Source: Verrucomicrobiota bacterium (lineage in GTDB: Bacteria > Verrucomicrobiota > Verrucomicrobiia > Opitutales > Opitutaceae). From it: 35,106 bases of DNA. Made by a program: the position numbers and the translations under genes. Every line of letters starts with the position of its first letter. Position 1 is the stretch's first letter. The notes below the pieces were generated by a model, which worked only from the letters and a program-made list of their open reading frames with translations, searched no databases and was not told the origin of the DNA. Where the stretch lies: NCBI GenBank assembly GCA_016235555.1, contig JACRKC010000031.1, positions 1-35,106 on the forward strand, read 5' to 3'. Positions 29,141 to 35,106 of this stretch are shown piece by piece.

Positions 29141-30590
29141 CCCTCTTGATTCCGCGATCCGCCTCTTGAACGCAACCACCGCGAGCACCGCCACGACCAC
29201 CCTGCGCCAGCGCAAGGCCGACCTTGCGCGCAGCCTCGTCCTCTGCACGCGCGAGGGCCTCGTCGCCATGCCGCTCGTGACGATGTCGCTCCCGGTGAAC
29301 GTCTTCATCACCGCCCTCGTGACGAAGGCGTGGGCGCTCCCCAAGCCCGCCATCGGCTTGCTCTCCGCCATGCCGTTCGTCGCGAACTTCGTGCAGATTT
29401 TCGTGATGCCCTTCATCGCGAAGCGCTGCCTGCCCAAGGTCGCGACCGTCACCGCCGCCGCGCTCCACCTCGTGTCATGGGTCGTGCTCGCCGCCCTCCT
29501 CAGCGTGATTCCGCGCGACCGGCCCGATCTCGCCGCACGCTGGTTCATCGGCTGGTTTTTCTTTTCGAGCTGTTTCTCGGCCGTCGCCGGCGTGGCGTGG
29601 AACTCCTGGATCCAAGAATGGGTGCCCGCCCGGCTCCGCGGAAAATACTTCGGCCGCCGCAACCGTTTCCTGCAAATCTCCGTGCTCACCTTCCTGCTCG
29701 TGACCGGCTGGGTGCTCGCGCACTGGGACTACGCGATCCCGGCCTTTCAAGGCGTCATCCTCGCGTCGGCCTTTCTGCGCGTGTTCTCGCTGCGCTGGCA
29801 ATGGAGCAGCCCGACGCGTGCGCACCGCCCCGTGCCGGCCGCGCACCCGTCGCTTCGCGCGCAGATGGGCGTCGTGCGGCGCTCGCATTCGCTGCTGTGG
29901 TTCATCGCCTTCGGCGCCGTGTGGTCGTTTGCGGCGAACTGCTTCGGGCCGTTCTACCACGTGTTCATGTTCGAACAGTTGAAGCTGTCCGCCTTCGACG
30001 TCGGCCTGCTGTCCACCGTCTCGGCGCTCGGCGGCGCACTCGCCCTTCCCGCTTGGGGCGCGTTGCTCGACCGCTACGGCAACCGCCCCGTCATGGCCGT
30101 CTCGTTGCTCGTGTGGCAGCTCGTGAATTTCCTCTGGTGCTTTCTCACGCCGCACAGCCACACGATGGTCTACATCATCTGGGCGCTCGGCGGCATGACG
30201 AGCATGGGCGCGATCGCGAGCGCCGGCTTCGTCCTCGGCCAGTTCACGATTTTGCTGCGGCTCATCCCCGTCGAAGCCAAGAGCCTCGCCATCGGTCTCA
30301 ATCTCGCCATCACCTCGCTCGCCGCCGCCATCGCCCCCATCGTCGGCGGCATGATCCTCGAAGCGGCGCTGGCGCGCTGGAGCGATGCGCTCGCGGTCTA
30401 CCACGTGTGCTTCGTGCTGCAGCCCGTGCTCGCGCTCGCCGGCTGTGCGCTGCTGCTCAAGGTCCACGAACCACAGGCCAGCTCGATGACCGAGGTCTTC
30501 GGCGCGATGCGCAACATCCGCACGCTCAGCGGCGTGCTCGGCCTCGACTTCCTCGTGAACTACGTGTTCTACCGTCCCACCAAGCGATGA
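29130..30590 (+). CDS. MFS transporter of unknown substrate
   Basis: A 486-residue membrane protein with about 12 hydrophobic segments. Notable segments are [26 protein letters not shown] at the first helix, [35 protein letters not shown] (helix 4-5 with the MFS basic loop), [13 protein letters not shown] and [14 protein letters not shown]. The start is uncertain: ATG 29130 overlaps the start of the divergent glycosylase gene, and a TTG at about 29168 is an alternative closer to the first helix. Its stop overlaps the PfkB start (ATGA, 30587-30590), so the two are probably co-translated and the kinase may act on the imported compound. Confidence 0.8.
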   Translation: MRPIPLDSAIRLLNATTASTATTTLRQRKADLARSLVLCTREGLVAMPLVTMSLPVNVFITALVTKAWALPKPAIGLLSAMPFVANFVQIFVMPFIAKRCLPKVATVTAAALHLVSWVVLAALLSVIPRDRPDLAARWFIGWFFFSSCFSAVAGVAWNSWIQEWVPARLRGKYFGRRNRFLQISVLTFLLVTGWVLAHWDYAIPAFQGVILASAFLRVFSLRWQWSSPTRAHRPVPAAHPSLRAQMGVVRRSHSLLWFIAFGAVWSFAANCFGPFYHVFMFEQLKLSAFDVGLLSTVSALGGALALPAWGALLDRYGNRPVMAVSLLVWQLVNFLWCFLTPHSHTMVYIIWALGGMTSMGAIASAGFVLGQFTILLRLIPVEAKSLAIGLNLAITSLAAAIAPIVGGMILEAALARWSDALAVYHVCFVLQPVLALAGCALLLKVHEPQASSMTEVFGAMRNIRTLSGVLGLDFLVNYVFYRPTKR

Positions 30591-31498
30591 GCGCCGCGCC
30601 TCACATCGTCACTCTCACCGGCAATCTGCTCGCCGAGCGCACGCTCGGGTTCGACGCGTGGGCGCCCGGCAAGACGCAGCGCGCCCGCAGCGAAAGTTTT
30701 CAGGTCGGCGGCAAGGGCATCAACGTCTCGAAAATGCTCAACCGCCTCGGCGCGCCCAACACCGCGCTCTGCTTCACCGGCGGCGCGAGCGGCGCCGAAT
30801 GCGAAGCCTGGCTGCGCGCGAAAAACTACTCGTTCCGCGCGTTTTCCACCGCCGCCCCCACCCGCACCGGCACCGTCGTGCGCGCACCGGGCGCGCTCGA
30901 GACCACGTTCCTCGGGACCGATCAGCCGCCGTCAGCCGACGCGCTGCGCGCCTGCGCCGAGTTTCTCGCGGCGCAGCCCACGGGCACGGTGCTCGCCGTG
31001 TGCGGCAGCCTGCCCGGTTGGGCCAGCGCCGACTACGATCCGCTGCGCGAAATCCTGCACCGCTGGCCCGAGCGCGGCGTGCTCGTGGCCGACACCTACG
31101 GCCCGCCGCTCGCGTGGTTCGCCGACGAGGGCACCTCGTTCCTCCGCCTCAACCGCACCGAAATCCAGACGCTGTTCCCGGCGCTCGATCGCAACACCGC
31201 CGGCGGCGAATACCTCCGCCTCGCCCGCCAGCGTTTCAGCGCGCTGCGTTGGGCGCTCAGCGATGGCTCCGCCCCCGTCTGGTTCATCGCCGAGCACGAG
31301 GAGCCGCTGCAAATCCCCACGCCCAAGGTCGACGAAATCTCTCCGATGGGTTCGGGCGACGTGATGCTCGCCTGCATCCTCCACGGTCGTTTTCACCGCG
31401 GCATGCGCTGGCGCGAAGCCGTCGCGTGGGCGCTCCCCTACGCCGCCGCCAACGCTGCCCACCCGGGAGTTGCGGAATTTCCCGAACCGTCCGCCTGA
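30587..31498 (+). CDS. PfkB-family sugar kinase, 1-phosphofructokinase/LacC-like
   Basis: A 303-residue cytoplasmic kinase. Landmarks are the N-terminal GG motif [18 protein letters not shown] (sugar binding) and the C-terminal [17 protein letters not shown], with the catalytic Asp in GSGD. The GSGD form and the overall layout resemble the FruK/LacC branch, which phosphorylates fructose 1-phosphate or tagatose 6-phosphate with ATP. It is translationally coupled to the upstream MFS gene, suggesting uptake followed by phosphorylation of one sugar. The substrate is inferred at branch level only. Confidence 0.83.
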   Translation: MSAAPHIVTLTGNLLAERTLGFDAWAPGKTQRARSESFQVGGKGINVSKMLNRLGAPNTALCFTGGASGAECEAWLRAKNYSFRAFSTAAPTRTGTVVRAPGALETTFLGTDQPPSADALRACAEFLAAQPTGTVLAVCGSLPGWASADYDPLREILHRWPERGVLVADTYGPPLAWFADEGTSFLRLNRTEIQTLFPALDRNTAGGEYLRLARQRFSALRWALSDGSAPVWFIAEHEEPLQIPTPKVDEISPMGSGDVMLACILHGRFHRGMRWREAVAWALPYAAANAAHPGVAEFPEPSA

Positions 31499-31540
31499 CA
31501 CGCTCGTTTCTCCAAAAATTCCCTTGCGTTCGCTTCCGCG

Positions 31541-31561
31541 AAACCGTTCTTTCTGCGGTTT
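31541..31561 (+). promoter_or_regulatory. Hairpin in the rplU leader
   Basis: AAACCG (31541-31546) pairs with CGGTTT (31556-31561), followed by TATTT and the rplU ATG at 31567. It looks like a small terminator or leader structure immediately before the start codon. No strong Shine-Dalgarno sequence is visible here. Confidence 0.35.
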
Positions 31562-31566
31562 TATTT

Positions 31567-31881
31567 ATGAAAGCCACGATCAAAACCCAGGGCCAGCAGT
31601 TCACTGTGTCCGAGGGCGACATTCTCACCGTCAACCGTTATCCCGGCACCGAAAAGGGCTCGACCATCGAGATCAAGGACGTGCTCGCCGCCGGTGAAGG
31701 CGCGGACTACAAGGTCGGCAAGCCCACCCTCGCGGGAGCGATCGTTTCGGCCACCGTGCTCGAAAACAAGCGCGGCGACAAAATCATCGTCTTCAAGAAG
31801 AAGAAGCGCAAGGGCTACGAGCGCAAGCAGGGCCACCGCCAGGAGCTCTCCGTCATCAAGATCGATTCGATCAAGGCCTAA
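31567..31881 (+). CDS. rplU: 50S ribosomal protein L21
   Basis: A 104-residue protein, the usual length for L21. The N-terminus [21 protein letters not shown], the central [29 protein letters not shown] and the final IKIDSIKA match the family. It binds 23S rRNA in the large subunit. It is followed by rpmA after 25 bases, the standard rplU-rpmA order. The adjacent obgE gene, often third, is absent from this window. Confidence 0.97.
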   Translation: MKATIKTQGQQFTVSEGDILTVNRYPGTEKGSTIEIKDVLAAGEGADYKVGKPTLAGAIVSATVLENKRGDKIIVFKKKKRKGYERKQGHRQELSVIKIDSIKA

Positions 31882-31906
31882 CTCTCCAAGAAAGGAACCA
31901 CCCACC

Positions 31907-32152
31907 ATGGCGCACAAGAAAGGTCAGGGCACATCCACCAACGGCCGCGAGAGTCACTCGAAGCGGCTCGGCGTAAAAGTTTTCGGCGGCCAGGCCATCC
32001 GGGCCGGCGGCATCATCATGCGTCAGCGCGGCTCCAAGCTCCACGCCGGCGACAACGTCGGCACCGGCCGCGACTGGACCCTCTTCGCGCTCACCGACGG
32101 CAAGGTGCAATACGACAAGGCCCATCGCCGCGTGAACGTCGTCACCGCCTGA
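31907..32152 (+). CDS. rpmA: 50S ribosomal protein L27
   Basis: An 81-residue protein beginning [20 protein letters not shown], diagnostic of L27, whose N-terminal tail reaches the peptidyl-transferase centre. [22 protein letters not shown] and [15 protein letters not shown] confirm the assignment. The start is already Ala-His-Lys, so no Firmicutes-type N-terminal cleavage sequence is present. An AAAGGAA motif precedes the ATG. A REP hairpin with a T-run follows the stop and likely terminates the operon. Confidence 0.97.
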   Translation: MAHKKGQGTSTNGRESHSKRLGVKVFGGQAIRAGGIIMRQRGSKLHAGDNVGTGRDWTLFALTDGKVQYDKAHRRVNVVTA

Positions 32153-32173
32153 ACGGCGCGACAACCGCTTTCC

Positions 32174-32203
32174 GTAGGGCCGGTCTCCGACCGGCCCTTT
32201 TTT
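32174..32203 (+). terminator. Terminator of rplU-rpmA formed by a GTAGGGCCGGTC REP
   Basis: A GTAG head, a perfect 9-bp stem GGGCCGGTC/GACCGGCCC with a TCC loop (32177-32197), then TTTTTT. It lies 21 bases after the rpmA stop. The same family forms the two-armed element inside uvrA at 14719-14790. Confidence 0.8.
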
Positions 32204-32215
32204 ATTTCCCGAGTC

Positions 32216-32270
32216 GTGGACGAGGTAGCTTGCCCGCCGTAGCCTTGCGCGAAGGCGGGTCCCGCCTCGT
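32216..32270. repeat. GTGGACGAGG REP split by another palindromic element
   Basis: GTGGACGAGG (32216-32225) and TCCCGCCTCGT (32260-32270) are the two halves of the hairpin seen at 6768 and 11830. About 34 bases containing GCCCGCC...GGCGGG and GTAGCCTTGCGCGAAGG separate them. Confidence 0.55.
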
Positions 32271-32344
32271 CGATCGAGACCGCTCCCGTCCCCCGCCCAT
32301 CAGATTTCTTGCCCGCCCCCGCCCGCTCGCTCACCGTCGCGCCC

Positions 32345-32746
32345 ATGTCCGACCGGCTCCAGCAACTCCGCCGCCAGCGCGCCCTCGTCGCGGAGCACCT
32401 CGCGTGGCTCGATCGCGAAATCGATCGGGCCCTCGAAGCCCCCGCGCCCGTGGAGCCGATCACGCCGCCGCCCGCCGACGACCTCACGAGCGTTCCGTTC
32501 TCCATGCGCGCGGCTCCGCCCGTCGCGGCCAAGTCGTCCGCCACACCCGTCGCCGCCCCGCGAGCCCCCTCCGACGACGCGGCGACAGCCGCCTCCGCCG
32601 ACGCCATCCTCCGGGACTATCAGGTCGAGCCCGACACGATGAAGTCCGACGTCAAGAAGGGCTGCCTGCTTTACTTTTTTGGCGCGCTCGTCCTCGTGGC
32701 TCTCGGCGTCGCCGCGCTCTATTTCTTCTTCCAGCACGGAAGGTAG
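32345..32746 (+). CDS. Hypothetical membrane-anchored protein
   Basis: A 133-residue protein from ATG 32345. It has an N-terminal amphipathic coiled-coil-like helix (RLQQLRRQRALVAEHLAWLDREIDR), a low-complexity Pro/Ala linker (about 35-90), then a single C-terminal transmembrane helix (GCLLYFFGALVLVALGVAALYFFF). No catalytic motif or known domain is recognised. Its TAG stop (32744-32746) is the last three bases of a GTAG repeat head, so the repeat defines the C-terminus. It lies between rpmA and the convergent pheA. Confidence 0.65.
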   Translation: MSDRLQQLRRQRALVAEHLAWLDREIDRALEAPAPVEPITPPPADDLTSVPFSMRAAPPVAAKSSATPVAAPRAPSDDAATAASADAILRDYQVEPDTMKSDVKKGCLLYFFGALVLVALGVAALYFFFQHGR

Positions 32747-32769
32747 GGGCCGACCTCCGGGCGGCCCGT
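32743..32769. repeat. Diverged GTAGGGGCC REP providing a stop codon
   Basis: A GTAG head (32743-32746) and an imperfect GGGCC-type hairpin. The TAG is the stop of the small membrane protein. It also lies near the pheA 3' end. Confidence 0.5.
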
Positions 32770-32832
32770 TGCAGTCCGGCGCACATATCCACGCCGCTCA
32801 GGCGAGCGGATTCCATTTCCGACCGGCCCGCG

Positions 32833-33912
32833 TCAGCTCACCGCCGGATAACTGCCCAGCCACTTCACCATCGGGCAGAATTTCTTCAGCTCGCTGAGCG
32901 CCTCCTTCATGTTGGCGTCCTCGTAGTGCCCGGTCACGTCGATGAAGAAGTAATAGTCCCACGGCCGCTTCTTGCTCGGTCGCGACTCGATCTTCGAGAG
33001 GTTGATGCCCCGCTCGGCCAGCGGCATCAGCATCTTCAACAGCGCCCCCGAGTGCGCCGCCGCCTCGTCCCCGAGCGAAATCAGAAAACTCGTCAGATCC
33101 TTGCCGTTGCCGACCGGGCCGGACGCCTTCTTGCCGATCACGAAAAACCGCGTGGTATTGTCCGCCTTGTCCTGGATGTTGCGCTCGACGATCGGCACGC
33201 CGTAGTGCTCCGCCGCCATCTCGCTCGCGATCGCCGCCGTGCCCGGTTCTTCCTTGGCAAACTGCACCGCGCGCGACGTGCTCGGCGCATCGATGAGTTG
33301 CGCGTGCGGCAGGTGCCGCTGCAGCCAGTGCCGGCATTGCGCGAGCGCCTGATCCTTCGAGTAAACGCGCTCGATGTCCTCGAGCGGCGAGTTCGAGATG
33401 AGCGCGTGCGTGATCTCGAGGTAGATCTGCGCGACGATCTTGAGGTCGCTCTCCACGAAATTATCCAGCGCCTCGCGCACGCTGCCCTCGGTGGAGTTCT
33501 CGATCGGGATGACCGCGTAATCCGTCTCGCCCTTCTCGACCGCTGTGAAGATGTCACCGATGCTCGCCATCGCGTGATAATTCACGCTCGCGCCGAATTT
33601 CTTCATCGCCGCCGCATGCGTGTTGGTCGCTTCCGGCCCGAGATACGCGATCAGCAACGGCTGCTCGAGCGCGATCGCCGCCGACATGATCTCGCGGTAG
33701 ATCGCCTGCAACGCCTCGTGCTTGATCGGCCCTTCGTTCTGGCTCGTGACCTTGCGGATCACGGCATCCTCGCGTTCCGCCACGTAGATCTGCCCGCCCT
33801 GGCTGCGCTTGATCTTGCCGATCTCGGCGGCCAGCGCGAGGCGCTCGTTGATCAGCGTGACGAGCTGGCGGTCCAGCGAGTCGATCTTTTCGCGGATGGG
33901 CTCGAGGCTCAT
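32833..33912 (-). CDS. pheA: Bifunctional chorismate mutase/prephenate dehydratase
   Basis: A 359-residue cytoplasmic enzyme from ATG 33910-33912. Residues about 1-85 are an AroQ chorismate mutase (IREKIDSLDRQLVTLINERLALA, EIGKIKR, IYREIMSAAIALEQ). Residues about 90-270 are prephenate dehydratase (AYLGPEATNTHAAA, YAVIPIENSTEGSV, the TRFFVIG motif). Residues about 280-355 are an ACT domain with GALLKML and ESRPSK, the phenylalanine-binding sites, implying feedback inhibition. It converts chorismate to phenylpyruvate in Phe synthesis. The start overlaps the scpB stop (ATGA at 33909-33912), so the two are translationally coupled. Confidence 0.95.
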   Translation of the reverse strand: MSLEPIREKIDSLDRQLVTLINERLALAAEIGKIKRSQGGQIYVAEREDAVIRKVTSQNEGPIKHEALQAIYREIMSAAIALEQPLLIAYLGPEATNTHAAAMKKFGASVNYHAMASIGDIFTAVEKGETDYAVIPIENSTEGSVREALDNFVESDLKIVAQIYLEITHALISNSPLEDIERVYSKDQALAQCRHWLQRHLPHAQLIDAPSTSRAVQFAKEEPGTAAIASEMAAEHYGVPIVERNIQDKADNTTRFFVIGKKASGPVGNGKDLTSFLISLGDEAAAHSGALLKMLMPLAERGINLSKIESRPSKKRPWDYYFFIDVTGHYEDANMKEALSELKKFCPMVKWLGSYPAVS

Positions 33913-34793
33913 GATGCGGCGGGCGCGGCAGGCGCGGCGGGCTGAGGGGCGGCGCCTTCCAGCGGCAGTTCCTCGTCGGCGAGACCCATGTCGGTGTCGT
34001 TCGGTTTGTGCGCCGTCGACGAACTTTGCAGCCACTCGTCGATCTGACGCGACGACAGCACGTCCGACGCCGGCAGTTCGTCGCACGACTTGATGCCGAC
34101 GAACTCGAGAAACTTGTCCGTGGTCCCGTATTGGAGCGGACGCCCCGGCAGATCGGCGCGGCCCACGATGTAGATGAGTTCCTTTTCGAGCAGCTTGTTG
34201 ATGCCCGCCTCCGCCGACACGCCGCGGATCGTCTCGATCTCCGTGCGCGTGACGGGCTGGCGGTAGGCCACCACCGCGAGCGTCTCGACCGACGACTGGT
34301 TGAGCCGCACCGGCGGCGGCTCCTGCCGCAGGATGCGCACCCAACGCGCAAACCGCGGATGCGTCACCAGCCGGTAGCCGTTGGCGCCCTCGATAAGGAG
34401 CAACCCTTCGTCGCTCGCGCGCAACTCCGCCGCGATCTGGTCCATCGTCTCGCGGATTTGCGTGACCGTCACCAGCTCCGGCACGCCGCTGTAAAGCTCC
34501 GGGTCCTGCGGTCCCTCGGTCACCTCTTCCACCGCCTCCACCACCGCGGCACCGGCCTGAACGGCCTCGGCCACCGGCACCGCCGCAGCTTCCACCGGGG
34601 CTTCCGCGGACGTCTCCGCCGGAGCGCTCCCGGACGCCGCGGGGGCGCCTTCGCCCACCGGCTCCTCGCTCACCAACGGCACCTGCGCCTGCTCGTGAAA
34701 CCGCGCAAACGCAGCTTGAATGTCCTTGATCGCGAGCGCCTGGTTGGACGACAGCAGCAACGCCTTGAGCACTTTTTTCAGGTTGAACGCCAT
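33909..34793 (-). CDS. scpB: Segregation and condensation protein B with a low-complexity insertion
   Basis: A 294-residue protein, longer than the usual 180-200, from ATG 34791-34793; the longer frame to 34952 is rejected. ScpB joins SMC and ScpA in the chromosome-condensing complex. The first winged helix starts normally (LKKVLKALLLSSNQALAIKDIQAAF) but is split by about 60 residues rich in Ala, Glu, Pro and Val (about 38-98). It then resumes with QIAAELRASDEGLLLIEGANGYRLVT and the second winged helix (SSVETLAVVAYRQPVTRTEIETIRGV, INKLLEKELI, GRPLQYGTTDKFLEFVGI). The C-terminus is a Pro/Ala tail. The insertion lacks a GTRG-headed palindrome, so it does not look REP-derived. No scpA is seen in the window. 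Confidence 0.9.
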   Translation of the reverse strand: MAFNLKKVLKALLLSSNQALAIKDIQAAFARFHEQAQVPLVSEEPVGEGAPAASGSAPAETSAEAPVEAAAVPVAEAVQAGAAVVEAVEEVTEGPQDPELYSGVPELVTVTQIRETMDQIAAELRASDEGLLLIEGANGYRLVTHPRFARWVRILRQEPPPVRLNQSSVETLAVVAYRQPVTRTEIETIRGVSAEAGINKLLEKELIYIVGRADLPGRPLQYGTTDKFLEFVGIKSCDELPASDVLSSRQIDEWLQSSSTAHKPNDTDMGLADEELPLEGAAPQPAAPAAPAAS

Positions 34794-34924
34794 GCGGATA
34801 AAGTGGCGACGAGTGATGCGGCGCCCGCCGCCCCATGCAAACTGATTTTCGCGCCGCCGCCGCGAACGGGTGTGACTCAAACTGAGGACAGCCCCGGAGC
34901 GGCCGGGCTGCACCAGGGGCGGGG

Positions 34925-34950
34925 GTGGGCGGGCACGTCCCCGTGCCCGC
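34925..34950. repeat. REP, GTGGGCGGGCACGTCC family
   Basis: GTGG head and a GCGGGCAC/GTGCCCGC hairpin with a GTCCCC loop. It is the only copy of this sequence seen here, but it has the shared design. Confidence 0.6.
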
Positions 34951-34983
34951 ATTTCGACTGCCCTGGTCGCTCCGTTCCCCGTC

Positions 34984-35106
34984 CGAGCCGGAACCCTGTA
35001 GTTGAACTCGCGTTTATTCGTGACCGTGCGGTGGAGCGGTGGAGCGCGTTGACCCCAACGCGCTTTTCAGGATTCACGTCGTAACCCAAGCGCGTTGAGG
35101 TCAACG
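34984..35106. repeat. Composite repeat with GTGGAGCGCGTTG arms, running off the window
   Basis: GAGCCGGAACC near 34985 and a forward arm at 35039-35064, then TTTCAGGATT and a partial second copy (35089-35106). The non-hairpin parts are shared with 20071-20110 and 21222-21232, so the mobile unit is longer than the REP alone. Confidence 0.65.

Larger units (their letters stand above)
34794..35106. other. Upstream region of scpB with REP elements
   Basis: No gene is seen. It should hold the scpB-pheA promoter. It contains a GTGGGCGGGCAC hairpin REP (34925-34950), then a composite of the GTGGAGCGCGTTG family that runs off the window edge. Confidence 0.6.

Noticed and set aside
34480-34690. ScpB insertion as another embedded REPIN
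   Set aside because: The DNA has no GTRG-headed inverted pair; it is a low-complexity expansion instead.
1-35106. CRISPR array, tRNA, rRNA or intact insertion sequence
   Set aside because: No regularly spaced direct repeats, cloverleaf-like or rRNA-like sequences, and no transposase gene were found; the repeats present are inverted and irregularly placed.

Overview
The window is high-GC, tightly packed bacterial DNA. Gene content (TonB receptor, DUF1302/DUF1329/YCF48/RND set, ScpB, PheA, UvrA) and dense short palindromic repeats suggest a Gram-negative member of the Verrucomicrobiota, probably Opitutaceae. This is inferred from family content and style; no rRNA or other taxonomic marker is present. 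I saw no tRNA, rRNA, CRISPR array or intact insertion sequence.

Layout. (1) 1-11551, a sugar/sugar-acid locus: a partial helical-repeat protein, a secreted sialidase-fold protein, an ExuT-like MFS permease, a TonB-dependent receptor broken by a one-base frameshift, a FAD-dependent oxidoreductase fused in frame to a GntR/LacI-type regulator, an HpcH/HpaI aldolase and, divergently, an AraD-type L-ribulose-5-phosphate 4-epimerase. (2) 11552-13140, a repeat-rich accessory patch with an orphan antitoxin-like protein and an AT-richer DUF5984 gene. (3) 13141-16158, uvrA on the minus strand. (4) 16400-23812, an envelope set in one direction: DUF1302, DUF1329, YCF48-like and an RND/MMPL transporter. 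(5) 24013-28274, an AI-2E family permease, a zinc-ribbon membrane protein coupled to an MBL-fold exonuclease, a DUF3108 protein and a family 9 glycosyltransferase. (6) 28568-35106, a 3-methyladenine DNA glycosylase head to head with an MFS-PfkB pair, the rplU-rpmA ribosomal pair, a small membrane protein, and scpB-pheA on the minus strand.

The most striking feature is the short palindromic repeats. At least eight sequence families share one design: a GTAG or GTGG head followed by a GC-rich hairpin, often as two inverted copies. This is the architecture of REP/REPIN elements mobilised by RAYT (Y1) transposases. They fill most intergenic gaps, act as likely terminators, supply stop codons and sit inside one another. 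Four copies lie inside protein-coding sequence and keep the frame: two in uvrA and two in the glycosyltransferase gene. A second signal is a set of four 21-25 bp dyads (core TGTMAYCYATTRGRTKACA), three around the GntR-type regulator and one upstream of the RND transporter, which look like a shared operator.
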